Origin: Edaphobacter sp.
GTDB taxonomy: Bacteria; Acidobacteriota; Terriglobia; Terriglobales; Acidobacteriaceae
Assembly: GCA_025462755.1 (NCBI GenBank)
Contig: JAOAPF010000145.1
Location: 1 to 53,549 of the forward strand
Reading direction: 5' to 3'
DNA length: 53,549 nt
Position 1 is the first letter of the stretch, and each line of letters opens with the position of its first letter. Made by a program: the position numbers and the translations under genes. A model generated the notes under the pieces. That model had not been told where the DNA came from and made no database searches. It worked only from the letters and a program-made list of their open reading frames with translations. Shown piece by piece: positions 1 to 8,462 of this stretch.

Positions 1-161
1 CCACGATTCATTTCCTGGATCTACCGATGCTGAAGGACTACATGCAGCAGATGGTGAAGATGAGTCCGCTACAGAGCTACTCGCTGGAGGTGGTGGAGGA
101 GAGCGCGGAGACTCGGGTGATTGGGTCGGCGGTCTCAGCGGAGCAGGCGGCTGCGCGTTGA
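1..161 (+). CDS. C-terminal end of an unidentified protein (partial)
   Basis: Reading frame 3 is open from the left edge (first full codon at base 3) to a TGA at 159-161, giving about 52 residues. They include the stretches FLDLPMLKDYMQQM and VIGSAVSAEQAAAR. The amphipathic, charged composition and G/C-ending codons match the surrounding core genes, so this is probably the real 3' end of a gene that starts outside the window. I do not recognise the family from so short a piece. Confidence 0.5.
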   Translation, partial: TIHFLDLPMLKDYMQQMVKMSPLQSYSLEVVEESAETRVIGSAVSAEQAAAR

Positions 162-172
162 GGCGTTGACTA

Positions 173-302
173 CTTAACACCGATTTACACCGATGACACC
201 GATTAACAGCGATGACAAACCAGATGGCTAGCGTTCTATCAGGTTTAACCTCAAGCAACGAATCGTCTTTAATCGGTGTCATCGGTGGAGATCGGTGTTA
301 AG
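173..302. repeat. Long inverted repeat, 32-bp arms (173-204 and 271-302)
   Basis: The arm at 173-204 and the reverse complement of 271-302 match at 30 of 32 positions, around a 66-bp spacer. Each arm is itself a short tandem array: CACCGAT at 178, 188 and 197 with a variant CAGCGAT at 207, mirrored by ATCGGTG at 272, 281 and 291, so the units recur every 9-10 bp. The repeat lies between two genes ending toward each other (the partial gene and mutM). It could act as a bidirectional terminator-like structure, or be a miniature or REP-type dispersed element. Confidence 0.7.
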
Positions 303-321
303 CCTTTTTGGGGGCAGGAAT

Positions 322-1134
322 CTATTTCTGGCAGGTGGTGCAGTAGTGGGTGCTGCGGCCGCCGATCACGATTCGCTTGATGGGCGTGGCACAGACGCGG
401 CAGGGTTGGCCGGTGCGGGAGTAGACGTGATGGCGGAGTTGGAAGAAGCCGGCGACTCCATCTGCGTCCACATAGTCGGAGACCGAGGAGCCGCCTAGCT
501 GGATAGCTTCGCTAAGGACTTTGATTAGTGCGTCGCGGAGGCGGGTGAGTTCCGCGCGGGTAAGGCGGCCGGCGTGGCGAGAAGGTCGGATGCCGGCGTG
601 GAACAGAGCTTCATCGGCGTAGATGTTGCCGACACCGTGGAGGAGCGACTGGTTGAGCAGCGCCGCCTTAATGGGGGTCTTGCGGTTGCGGAAGAGGGCG
701 GTGAAGTCTTCGAGCGGGATCGTGAGGGGTTCGGCGCCGGAGCCTTCGTATCTTGTGTCGGGCGCGACGACGGAGAGGCGGCCGAAGCGGCGGGGGTCGA
801 CGAAGCGGAGTTCTTTGCCGCTGCTGAGGGTGAGGATGGCGTGAGTGTGCGGGGGGATGGGCGTGTCGGGGGTGGAGACGAGCAGGCGACCGGTCATGCC
901 GAGATGGACGAGGAACTGGGCGGGTTTTTTCTTTCGGATTAAGTCGACGACAATGGTCTTGCCAACGCGATGGACGCGCTCGATGCGGCTGCCGGTGAGG
1001 GCTTCGATGATCTCGTCGGGTGGGGACTTGAAGGTTTGGGGCTTGTTGCTGGTCCAGACCGAGCGGATGGTTTGGCCGTGAATGCGGGCGTGGACGCCGT
1101 TGGCTACGGTTTCGACTTCGGGGAGTTCGGGCAT
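322..1134 (-). CDS. mutM: Formamidopyrimidine-DNA glycosylase (Fpg/MutM)
   Basis: Bifunctional base-excision-repair glycosylase/AP lyase that removes oxidised purines such as 8-oxoguanine. The 270-aa length is standard for the family. The N-terminus begins MPELPEVETV, with the catalytic Pro2 (exposed after Met removal) and Glu3. Lys59 in RVGKTIVVDL corresponds to the conserved K57. A helix-two-turn-helix region contains LLHGVGNIYADEALF. The protein ends with the family zinc finger, CRVC then CTTC, near residues 243-268. The start is fixed by the obligatory MPELPE sequence. It is transcribed away from the beta-propeller gene and appears to be a single-gene unit. Confidence 0.97.
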   Translation of the reverse strand: MPELPEVETVANGVHARIHGQTIRSVWTSNKPQTFKSPPDEIIEALTGSRIERVHRVGKTIVVDLIRKKKPAQFLVHLGMTGRLLVSTPDTPIPPHTHAILTLSSGKELRFVDPRRFGRLSVVAPDTRYEGSGAEPLTIPLEDFTALFRNRKTPIKAALLNQSLLHGVGNIYADEALFHAGIRPSRHAGRLTRAELTRLRDALIKVLSEAIQLGGSSVSDYVDADGVAGFFQLRHHVYSRTGQPCRVCATPIKRIVIGGRSTHYCTTCQK

Positions 1135-1264
1135 GCCCTTTCAAGTATAGGTGGCTGGGCTTTTGTCTGAGAGGCCGTTCGGGTGAATGGAAAATTCGGC
1201 GGTCTAGCTCAGGCGAAGAAAGAGGGAGCGCGCGATGGTTCTGCGCGGCTATACTTGTCGTCCT

Positions 1265-2287
1265 ATGAAGAAGACTACGATCCTGTGTGTGTTAACTGGC
1301 TATTCGGTGATGAGTGGGTTTGCGGTTTTTGCTTTCGCTCAGAATCACGGCGCAAAAACGGCTGCGCCTTTGCTGCTGGTGGCCAACCAGCACGATCGCA
1401 ATCTGAGCCTGATTGATCCGGGCGCGGGTAAACAGATCGCCACCGTACCCGTCGATGGTGTGACTGGTCACGAGGTGGCGGCGTCTCCCGATGGGAAGAC
1501 GGCGTACGTGCCGATCTACGGCGACTCGGGCGTGGGCAGGCCCGGGACCGATGGCGCCAAGATCTCGGTGATCGATCTGACCAGCCGCAAGGTCGTGCAC
1601 ACGATTGATTTCGGTCATGGGGTTCGTCCGCACTGCGCCATCTATGACCGGAACAGCGGCATGCTCTACGTCACGACGGAGCTGGACAAGACGGTGAGCA
1701 TCATCGATCCGAAGACCCTGAAGATCGTTGGCACCATTCCCACCGGGCAGGAGCAGTCGCACATGCTCGCCTTGACGCGGGACGGGTCGCGAGGCTACAC
1801 CGCGAACGTGGGTCCTGGAACGGTGTCGGTGCTGGACATGAAGGCGCGAAAGACGCTGACGATTATTCCGGTCTCGAAGAACACGCAGCGGATCGCGATC
1901 TCACCGGACGACAGCATGGTGTTTACCGCAGACCAGACAAAGCCGCAGCTTGCCGTGATCGATACCGCGACGAACAAGGTGAAGGCGTGGGTCGTGCTCC
2001 CCGGAGTGGGTTATGGGACGGCCCCGACTCCCGACGGGCGTTGGCTCTTGGTCGCGTTGCGGACGTCGAAGCAGGTCGCCGTAGTCGATCTGAAGACGAT
2101 GAAGGTAGCGAAGACGCTTGACGTCCCCGACGGACCAGCCGAGATTCTCATCGCGCCGGGCGGCAAGACGGCGTATGTGGCATGCAACAGCAAGGACCAA
2201 GTGGCCGAGATCGATCTGGGGCAGTGGAAGGTGTCCCGTGTGATTGATGCCGGCAGGGACGCCGACGGAATGGCCTGGGCGAAGTAG
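1265..2287 (+). CDS. Secreted YncE-like beta-propeller protein
   Basis: A 340-aa protein starting MKKTTILC, followed by a hydrophobic signal segment ending near FAFAQ, so it is predicted to be exported. The rest is built of repeated blades with the YVTN-type pattern: ISVIDLTSRKVVHTI, VSIIDPKTLKIVGTI, VSVLDMKARKTLTII, LAVIDTATNKVKAW, VAVVDLKTMKVAKTL and VAEIDLGQWKVSRVI. This is the seven-bladed propeller typical of YncE/surface-layer relatives. The ligand and precise role cannot be read from the sequence. An upstream in-frame ATG exists at 1235, but the start at 1265 places the signal peptide at the N-terminus. No strong Shine-Dalgarno sequence is visible for either. Confidence 0.85.
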   Translation: MKKTTILCVLTGYSVMSGFAVFAFAQNHGAKTAAPLLLVANQHDRNLSLIDPGAGKQIATVPVDGVTGHEVAASPDGKTAYVPIYGDSGVGRPGTDGAKISVIDLTSRKVVHTIDFGHGVRPHCAIYDRNSGMLYVTTELDKTVSIIDPKTLKIVGTIPTGQEQSHMLALTRDGSRGYTANVGPGTVSVLDMKARKTLTIIPVSKNTQRIAISPDDSMVFTADQTKPQLAVIDTATNKVKAWVVLPGVGYGTAPTPDGRWLLVALRTSKQVAVVDLKTMKVAKTLDVPDGPAEILIAPGGKTAYVACNSKDQVAEIDLGQWKVSRVIDAGRDADGMAWAK

Positions 2288-2288
2288 C

Positions 2289-4325
2289 TTAGTGCTTGCT
2301 TAGTTGAACAATAGGCAACAGGCTGGAATATTCGTCAGTCCATGGGCGCAGGCGCGGCGTCGTGGGCGTCTCGGTGCTCAGGGAGGCGATCTGCGGAAGC
2401 GTGAAGAACTCCGGGCTACTCGTAAGCAGCACCCACGTTGACCGGTAGGATCCCATCAAGTCATCCCCTGCGCTTTCGACCAGACGCGATTGCATGTTGG
2501 CCGCGATGGCGAGTTGCGCGATCTCGGGCGCGAGGTTCAGATACTGATTGGAGACGTGGAAGGCGATGATGCCGTTGGGGGCGAGGTGTTTTTTGTAGAG
2601 TGCAATGGCCTCATTGGTGAGCAGGTGTAACGGAATGGCGTCGCCCGAGAAGGCATCGATGGCAAGGACATCGAACTGCTGCGGAGCTTCGCGGGTGAGC
2701 GACGTGCGGGCGTCGCCGTCGGCGATGGTGATCTGCGCTGCGGAGTCGCGGAGGTAGGTGAAGAGATTCTGCGCGATGGGCTGGACTAATGGATTGATCT
2801 CGTAGAAACGAATGTGGTCGCCAGGGTGGCCGTAGGCGGCGAGGGTTCCGGCCCCCAGGCCGATGACTCCGATGCTGCGCTTGCGTCCGCCGCAGCAGAA
2901 ACGCAGAGCGAGGCCGATACCGGAATCAGTGGCGTAATAGGTCGTCGGGAAACGGGAGAGGTTAGGGGCGAAGATCTGGGTGCCGTGCTGGATGGTGCCG
3001 TTGAGGAGCATTCGCTCGGGGTCGGCCTGGGCGGTCGTGGTCTGCTTCACGCGCAGGGTGCCGTAGAAGTTGCGGACCTCGACGATGGCGTCGCGAGCGT
3101 AGGCGCGGTGCAGCATGAAGGTGAAGACGAGCAGGAGGGCCGTAGCGGTGGACCAGAGGAGGCGCTGGGGCCACCCATCGTGCCAGGTGACCGCGATGGC
3201 GAGTGCGGCGACGACGAGGAAGGAGATGGCGAGGTCGTAGTTGGCGGAGAAGATCAGCGGACTCGCGATGCCGATGAAGAAGGTTCCGGCTGCACCGCCT
3301 GCAGCAATCAGCAGGTAGAACAGCGTCGTCTCGGAGCTGCGCTGCGGGCGCAGAGCATAGGTTTCCGCGTGGCAGAAGAGGCCGGCGAGGAAGCACTCGG
3401 CGAGGAAAAAGAGAATGGCGACGCCGATGGGGAGGCTGACGTCGGTCTTCGAGATCGCGTAGCCGAGACTGGCGAGCATGATGACGAGAAGCCGCACGAC
3501 GATGCCGCGGCGGTAGAAGTTGGGAAATTCAAACGCGAGGATGAAGGTGAGCAGATAGACGGCTAGTGGGAGCATCCAGAGCAGCGGGATGGCGGCGATG
3601 TTGACGGTGAGATGTGCGGTGACCGCGCTCAACTGCATGGCGGCGGCCATGGGGAGAAGGAACCAGAGCCATTTTTTGGCTGCCGGTGTTGGTGGAGCGG
3701 TGGATTCTTCCTGCGCTTCGACTATTGGCCTCTGCGAGCTCGTTCGCGGGGAGAGAACGGCGCAAAGGACGGCGTAGACCAGAAATCCGACGGTCCAGAG
3801 AGTTCGTTGGAGCCTAAGCGTGAAGTATGGTTCGACGAGGAACGGGTAGGAGACTAATGCAAGGAGCGACCCGGCGTTAGAGAGAGCAAACAGGCGATAG
3901 GGAATGCTGCCGCCCTGGGTACGCAAAAACCATAGCTGCAGCAGAGGACTGGTCGCGCCGAGGAGCAGAAAAGGCAGTCCGATGGTGTAGGCGAGGGCGC
4001 CAAAGATCGTGGTGACCGGATAATCGGAGCTTGGGCTCAGCCTGGCGGGGACCATTCTCTGCGCCAGAAGCAGCACGACCGCGGCCGCGAGCGTGACGAG
4101 GTAAACGTGCTGCCGCCAGCTGGAAGCCCGGCAGCGCGTGATCCAGTGCGCGTAGAGATAGCCGAGAAGCAGCATGACCTGGAAGAAGACCAGGCACGTG
4201 AGCCAGACTGCAGAGGAGCCGCCCAGGATGGGCAGGAGCTGCTTGGCGGCCATCGGCTCTACCAGGAAGAGCAGGAACGCGCCGAGGAAGACGGTGATGC
4301 CGTAGAGCAGGCGGGATGCAGACAT
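2289..4325 (-). CDS. Membrane protein fused to a spermidine-synthase-like methyltransferase domain
   Basis: About 678 aa from the ATG at 4325 (MSASRLLYGITVFLG). The N-terminal two thirds hold many hydrophobic helices resembling a transporter-like membrane domain; LFLVEPMAAKQLLPILGG is a typical first segment of this fused family. The last ~220 residues form a Rossmann domain with the SAM/decarboxy-SAM binding motif VIGLGAGTLAAYG and the acidic motif VLAIDAFSGDAIPLHLLT, as in spermidine synthases. Polyamine synthesis is not assured, because many members of this fused family have unknown substrates. In-frame ATGs at 4415 and 4589 would add a basic leader; the latter would overlap purA. The gene is divergent from purA. 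Confidence 0.85.
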   Translation of the reverse strand: MSASRLLYGITVFLGAFLLFLVEPMAAKQLLPILGGSSAVWLTCLVFFQVMLLLGYLYAHWITRCRASSWRQHVYLVTLAAAVVLLLAQRMVPARLSPSSDYPVTTIFGALAYTIGLPFLLLGATSPLLQLWFLRTQGGSIPYRLFALSNAGSLLALVSYPFLVEPYFTLRLQRTLWTVGFLVYAVLCAVLSPRTSSQRPIVEAQEESTAPPTPAAKKWLWFLLPMAAAMQLSAVTAHLTVNIAAIPLLWMLPLAVYLLTFILAFEFPNFYRRGIVVRLLVIMLASLGYAISKTDVSLPIGVAILFFLAECFLAGLFCHAETYALRPQRSSETTLFYLLIAAGGAAGTFFIGIASPLIFSANYDLAISFLVVAALAIAVTWHDGWPQRLLWSTATALLLVFTFMLHRAYARDAIVEVRNFYGTLRVKQTTTAQADPERMLLNGTIQHGTQIFAPNLSRFPTTYYATDSGIGLALRFCCGGRKRSIGVIGLGAGTLAAYGHPGDHIRFYEINPLVQPIAQNLFTYLRDSAAQITIADGDARTSLTREAPQQFDVLAIDAFSGDAIPLHLLTNEAIALYKKHLAPNGIIAFHVSNQYLNLAPEIAQLAIAANMQSRLVESAGDDLMGSYRSTWVLLTSSPEFFTLPQIASLSTETPTTPRLRPWTDEYSSLLPIVQLSKH

Positions 4326-4580
4326 GTCTAGACCCAGAATAGTCGTAGCTTGAGGGACAGCGGTGCGGCGTTCCTGCTGCGTTTTGGTGCGCCGTTTTCT
4401 TGAAGCGAGATCCATGAGGAGGATAACCAGAGATTCGCGGCTCGCGCTATCAAAAAGGTCGTTGTGCGGGCATCTTTCAGTGCATCCGGATAGGACGCGA
4501 TATGATGGATATAGGCGTGCGCTCGCCTTGTGCGATGTGCGCCTTCCGTCCAACGCAAATCCCTGGAGAATACATTCGTC

Positions 4581-5891
4581 GTGAATCAACGCAAATCAGC
4601 GGTTATTTTGGGTGCCCAATGGGGCGATGAGGGCAAAGGCAAGATCGTGGACGTGCTGTCGGAGAAGTTCTCCGTCGTCGCACGGTACGCGGGCGGCCAC
4701 AATGCCGGGCACACCGTCATCATCAAGGGCAAAAAGTTCGTTCTGCAGCTGATTCCGTGCGGTGTTCTGCGGCCGGAGTGCAAGGGCGTGATCGGCAACG
4801 GCGTAGTGCTGGACCCGATGGCGTTCTTGAACGAGGTCAAGAGGCTGAAGGACGCCGGGCTGCCGGTCGACGGCCAGTTATTTGTGTCGAACCGGGCGCA
4901 GGTGATCCTGCCATATCACCGGATGATCGAACTGGCGGCAGAGAACGCTCCGGGACGAACGAAGATTGGCACAACCAGCCGCGGGATTGGGCCGGCGTAT
5001 GAGGACAAGATGCACCGCAGCGGATTGCGTGTGGTGGATCTGCTGAACTCGGCGCTGCTGCGGACGCATATCGAGAACGCGTGCCATGAGAAAAATACGA
5101 TTGCCCATGCGCTGTTCGGCACGGCGCCGCTCGATCCGAAGACGATGTATGAGGAGTACGCTCGGGCGGCAGAACAGGTTGCCCCGTTCGTGACGGATAC
5201 AGCGGTCATGCTGAATCACGAGATCGACAACGGCGGGAAAGTGATGTTTGAAGGGGCGCAGGGCGCTCTGCTCGATATCGATCATGGGACCTACCCGTTT
5301 GTGACGTCGTCCTCTTCGACGGCAGGCGGTGCGGTGACGGGTACGGGCGTTGGGCCGACGCGGATTGGCACGGTGATCGGGGTGACCAAGGCTTATGTGA
5401 CGCGGGTGGGCGAAGGGCCGTTTCCGACGGAGATTCACGATTCCACGAGCGACCTGCTGCGGGCGCGCGGACAGGAGTATGGCGCGGTGACTGGACGTCC
5501 GAGGCGCTGCGGATGGCTGGATCTGCCGCTGCTGCGCTACAGCAATATGATCAACGGCACCGAATGGCTCGTGGTCACGAAGATGGATGTGATGGATGAG
5601 TGCGCGGAGATTCCCGTGTGCACTGGATATAAGATCAACGGTAAGCTGACGGACGTCATTCCGGCGGACATGCCCGGGTATAACGCGATCGAGCCGGTCT
5701 ACACGAAGCTGAAGGGATGGATGGCCTCAACCGAGGGAATTACCGAGTTCGAAATGCTGCCGAAGCTGGCGCAGGACTATCTAACGTTTGTAGAAAAGGA
5801 GTCGGGGGCGAAGATTGGAATGGTTTCGACCGGGCCTGATCGCGACCAGACCATGATGCTGCCGGAGTTTGACCAGGCGCTGAAGGCGTAA
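4581..5891 (+). CDS. purA: Adenylosuccinate synthase
   Basis: Catalyses GTP-dependent condensation of IMP and aspartate to adenylosuccinate, the first committed step to AMP. The 436-aa protein has the P-loop-like WGDEGKGK at residues 14-21 (Asp16 is the catalytic acid), GGHNAGHT with the catalytic histidine, GTTSRGIGPAYEDK, EGAQGALLDIDHGTYPFVTSSS, and the GTP-site guanine motif VTKMDV. The GTG at 4581 is preferred because it places the GDEGKGK motif at the normal distance from the start and is preceded by TGGAGAA. The in-frame ATG at 4530 would add an unconserved leader. Confidence 0.96.
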   Translation: MNQRKSAVILGAQWGDEGKGKIVDVLSEKFSVVARYAGGHNAGHTVIIKGKKFVLQLIPCGVLRPECKGVIGNGVVLDPMAFLNEVKRLKDAGLPVDGQLFVSNRAQVILPYHRMIELAAENAPGRTKIGTTSRGIGPAYEDKMHRSGLRVVDLLNSALLRTHIENACHEKNTIAHALFGTAPLDPKTMYEEYARAAEQVAPFVTDTAVMLNHEIDNGGKVMFEGAQGALLDIDHGTYPFVTSSSSTAGGAVTGTGVGPTRIGTVIGVTKAYVTRVGEGPFPTEIHDSTSDLLRARGQEYGAVTGRPRRCGWLDLPLLRYSNMINGTEWLVVTKMDVMDECAEIPVCTGYKINGKLTDVIPADMPGYNAIEPVYTKLKGWMASTEGITEFEMLPKLAQDYLTFVEKESGAKIGMVSTGPDRDQTMMLPEFDQALKA

Positions 5892-5944
5892 GAAGAAGCG
5901 CCGGCCGCAAAGGAAAGCGCCTGCGGCAAAGGAAGAGATCGATT

Positions 5945-6232
5945 ATGTTGAGTTTTATCGTACGGATGACGTTTGATCCGGCAGACCGCAACGACGTTGA
6001 TGAGATTTTGTGCCAACTGGCCGCCGCGTCGAGGCAGGAGCCGGGGTGCGTGAGCTATATTCCCCACTTCGTGGAGGGGGAGAGCTGCACCGTGCTAATT
6101 TATGAGCAGTATGTCGACAAGGCGGCTCTGGACCATCACAGGGCCTCCCCGCATTTTCATCAATATGCAATCGGCGGACTGTATCAAAAGATGAAAGAAC
6201 GCCAGTTGGAGAATCTTTCGGCTGTCTGTTGA
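5945..6232 (+). CDS. Antibiotic-biosynthesis-monooxygenase (ABM) domain protein
   Basis: A 95-aa single-domain protein of the dimeric alpha/beta-barrel ABM/YgiN family, with the typical start LSFIVRMTFDPA, the central QEPGCVSYIPHF and the C-terminal DKAALDHHRASPHFHQY. Members are often quinol monooxygenases or heme-degrading-like enzymes, but the substrate cannot be told here. A strong ribosome binding site (GGAAGAGA) lies 53 bp after purA in the same direction, so the two may be co-transcribed. Confidence 0.85.
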   Translation: MLSFIVRMTFDPADRNDVDEILCQLAAASRQEPGCVSYIPHFVEGESCTVLIYEQYVDKAALDHHRASPHFHQYAIGGLYQKMKERQLENLSAVC

Positions 6233-6304
6233 CAGTTTTCCCTCGACGTTACAGGCATTTTCGGCGTCTTATGGTACCAAGAGACGCGTACGACTAAAGT
6301 TGTT

Positions 6305-6334
6305 TTGACTGTGCGCGCTCAGTCGGTCTAGTAT
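6305..6334 (+). promoter_or_regulatory. Predicted sigma-70-type promoter, short or no leader
   Basis: TTGACT (6305-6310), an 18-bp spacer and TAGTAT (6329-6334) match a housekeeping promoter. The expected start of transcription falls only a few bases before the ATG at 6345. No Shine-Dalgarno sequence is present between them, so the message would be leaderless or nearly so. Confidence 0.45.
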
Positions 6335-6344
6335 CCGGTACGCA

Positions 6345-6935
6345 ATGCGGCTAAGTGGTCGTCCAATTCGTCGCACGCTCATCCCCACAACTGTGCTGCT
6401 AACGGCTGTGGTGATGGGAGGGTCTGCGCCGGCGTTTTGCGCTGGCTGGAATCAGCCGCTGCACGAGAAGAAACACGACGCCAAGCGCCAGGTGGAAGCT
6501 CTCGAAGAACAGTGGCGTCAGGCCCAACTGGCCGGCGACGTTGCGGTGATGGATAAGCTCTTGTCGGACGATTACATCGGCATTACGATGACCGGCCAGG
6601 TGAATACGAAGAGCCAACAACTCGACCGGATGCGGATGCACAAGATTGCGCTCACGAAGCTCGATCTGGGGGATCGCCAAGTGAAGCTCGTCGGCTCCAT
6701 CGCGATCGTGACCTCGCGCGCAGAGGTGGAAGGGACCAACGAAGGGTCTCCCGTGAGAGGCACCTACCGCTATACGCGTGTTTACCAACGGTTGCCGTCG
6801 GGAGCATGGAAGATTACCAGCTTTGAGGCGACGCGGGTGCCGGGGCCGAAAAACTCTTCTGACTCACGAAATAGCGGTAACGACACACAGCCGAAAGCGA
6901 CGGCGAGTGCGCCGCCGCCCACCGGCTCGTCTTGA
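6345..6935 (+). CDS. Secreted NTF2-like (DUF4440-type) protein
   Basis: A 196-aa protein with a basic start (MRLSGRPIRRTLIPTTVLL), a hydrophobic export segment ending near APAFCAG, and then one NTF2-like fold. Visible family marks are EALEEQWRQAQLAGD, MDKLLSDDYIGITMTGQV and the strand pattern VKLVGSIAIVTSRAEVEG with YRYTRVYQRLPSGAWKI. These cone-shaped domains bind small hydrophobic ligands or form dimers; no catalytic residues are evident. The tail (after residue ~165) is a low-complexity Ser/Asn/Pro stretch. A consensus-like promoter lies immediately upstream. Confidence 0.8.
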   Translation: MRLSGRPIRRTLIPTTVLLTAVVMGGSAPAFCAGWNQPLHEKKHDAKRQVEALEEQWRQAQLAGDVAVMDKLLSDDYIGITMTGQVNTKSQQLDRMRMHKIALTKLDLGDRQVKLVGSIAIVTSRAEVEGTNEGSPVRGTYRYTRVYQRLPSGAWKITSFEATRVPGPKNSSDSRNSGNDTQPKATASAPPPTGSS

Positions 6936-6983
6936 ATACTGGAGATCGGGCCCTTTTCAGCGATCTTGAGGAGTTAAGCAAAG

Positions 6984-7007
6984 AGACCTTGCTCGTGGGC
7001 AAGGTCT
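6984..7007 (+). terminator. Hairpin downstream of the NTF2-like gene
   Basis: Perfect 9-bp stem AGACCTTGC (6984-6992) / GCAAGGTCT (6999-7007) with a 6-nt loop, located 49 bp after the stop codon. There is no long T run after it (TAGACTTTCT follows), so termination strength is uncertain. Confidence 0.4.
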
Positions 7008-7070
7008 TAGACTTTCTGAGAACTATTAAGACTCTTCAGCCCTGAATGGCTGGATTTAGCACATCCTGCA

Positions 7071-7415
7071 TCAGGCGATTTTGCTATCTACCACCTTAAA
7101 ACGCACTTCAGTGACATCCCGGAGCTCTGCGGATATTTCAGCGCGGGCGACAGGACGGGGTAGATTCAAGGCGAGCAAACGTCGATAGAGAGACCGAGTT
7201 GCGCCGGTAAGGCGTGCGTCCTCGGACTCATGGGGGAAAAGGGCGAGATACTGACTGGCAGTGGCGACAGTTCGCCGGGTGGAGGTTACGGGCCTGCGTG
7301 GAGGAACAGTGACCAGGTATGGACGGCGGTCGGTCGACGGAATTCCGCGACTTTCGGGCGGGGCCGGAGGGCCGAAACGGAGGGATGAGGGCAAGTTCTG
7401 TTGAAAGATTGCCAT
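7071..7415 (-). CDS. Hypothetical protein
   Basis: A 114-aa reading frame with a plausible ribosome binding site (GAGGA, 8 nt before the ATG). The first ~50 residues are rich in Pro and Arg (SLRFGPPAPPESRG, VTVPPRRPVTSTRR). The second half looks folded (YLALFPHESEDARL, SLYRRLLALNLPRPVARAE). No signal peptide or membrane segment is present and I do not recognise a family. It fills the gap between the NTF2-like gene and the HIT hydrolase, on the same strand as the latter. Confidence 0.5.
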   Translation of the reverse strand: MAIFQQNLPSSLRFGPPAPPESRGIPSTDRRPYLVTVPPRRPVTSTRRTVATASQYLALFPHESEDARLTGATRSLYRRLLALNLPRPVARAEISAELRDVTEVRFKVVDSKIA

Positions 7416-7506
7416 GTGGGAATCCTCGAGGAGCTCGATAGGGACGAGGCTTGCGCCCGATGTCAGCTATACCGAGTTAGATGGATATGGCGAAAACTAA
7501 GTTGTA

Positions 7507-8082
7507 TTAAGTTTTGAACTTGGACGTGACTTTCTTCCATGTTACATCAAGCGGCTCGGGAAGTACACGAGTTTCTGCAGTGACGGTCATGAAATTTGTG
7601 TCGCCCACCCAGCGCGGCAGAACATGCATGTGAATATGGTCGGCCACGCCGGCGCCCGCGGCTTCCCCCAGATTTAGGCCCATATTGAGGCCGCCCGGGC
7701 TATAGACCTCACGCAGAACAAGTTCAGATCGCTGGGCGAGGAGCATCAACTCGCTTGCCGCATCGCCCGGTACTGCGGCCAGTGAGGCGAGATGCTCATA
7801 GGGCACGATCATGACGTGGCCAGTGGAGTACGGGTAAGCGTTGAGGCACACGAAGCAGTGCGCCCCGCGATGGACGATGTAGGCCGCCTCTTCGGCAATC
7901 TCGCGCGACATGCCGTGGGCTACGGCGTAGTCGACAGCAGCGAGCATGTTGCAAAAGACACAATGCTTGTCCTCTGCGTCGGTAGACGGCCAGGCATTCA
8001 GTGCGGCGGGAACGCCGGAGCGGGATTGCGGGTCCGCGCCGGTGATGTAGCTGTAGCGCCAGGGAGTCCAGAGGCGATCCAT
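7507..8082 (-). CDS. HIT-family nucleotide hydrolase/phosphorylase-like protein
   Basis: 191 aa. The N-terminal MDRLWTPWRYSYI signature and the CVFC pair at residues 41-44 are characteristic of the bacterial HIT branch related to Ap4A phosphorylase/hydrolases. The histidine triad DHIHMHVLPRW (His149, 151 and 153) forms the alpha-phosphate binding and catalytic loop. The ATG at 8082 is chosen because homologous proteins begin at MDRLWTPWRY; an in-frame ATG at 8154 would add an unconserved leader. The natural substrate is not certain (dinucleoside polyphosphates or nucleoside phosphoramidates). Confidence 0.9.
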   Translation of the reverse strand: MDRLWTPWRYSYITGADPQSRSGVPAALNAWPSTDAEDKHCVFCNMLAAVDYAVAHGMSREIAEEAAYIVHRGAHCFVCLNAYPYSTGHVMIVPYEHLASLAAVPGDAASELMLLAQRSELVLREVYSPGGLNMGLNLGEAAGAGVADHIHMHVLPRWVGDTNFMTVTAETRVLPEPLDVTWKKVTSKFKT

Positions 8083-8273
8083 TGGCCGAGTATAGCGGGT
8101 GCCCGCTACAGCGAGGCAGGCCGAAGCTGAACGAGAGTACGTCGCGAGGCGCAAATTATTTTCGTCGCAATAGTTCTTGAAGCGGTGGGCCGCATCAAAT
8201 CTTTATACGAATCCTTTGATTCAAATCCGCAGGATGCATGGTGATCAGTTGCAGAGGCCGCTCCCGGCTTTTG

Positions 8274-8302
8274 TTGACGGACTGTATGCAAAGTTCTATT
8301 CT
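8274..8302 (+). promoter_or_regulatory. Predicted rpsA promoter
   Basis: TTGACG (8274-8279), a 17-bp spacer and TATTCT (8297-8302). It lies in the otherwise gene-free stretch between the HIT gene and rpsA and would give an untranslated leader of roughly 150-190 nt, a length compatible with the leader-mediated autoregulation known for S1 in other bacteria. I see no other feature in 8083-8462. Confidence 0.45.
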
Positions 8303-8462
8303 TTATTTAGCGAGCTATTGCGTGTGGGACCCAAGGGCAGTAGTTCCTCTGCAAGACTTGATTCCTTCCATCCTGCCAAAGCAGTCGCGGGGAAACAAAA
8401 AGCAACCAGTATCCGTCTTCGGAGTGCTGCTTGTTCCCGCCTGACGCGCCGCCTGAGAGGGA

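Noticed and set aside
2814-3566. 250-aa frame antisense to the membrane/spermidine-synthase-like gene
   Set aside because: Very Glu/Gly/Asp-rich with no domain; a typical antisense shadow of a hydrophobic gene.
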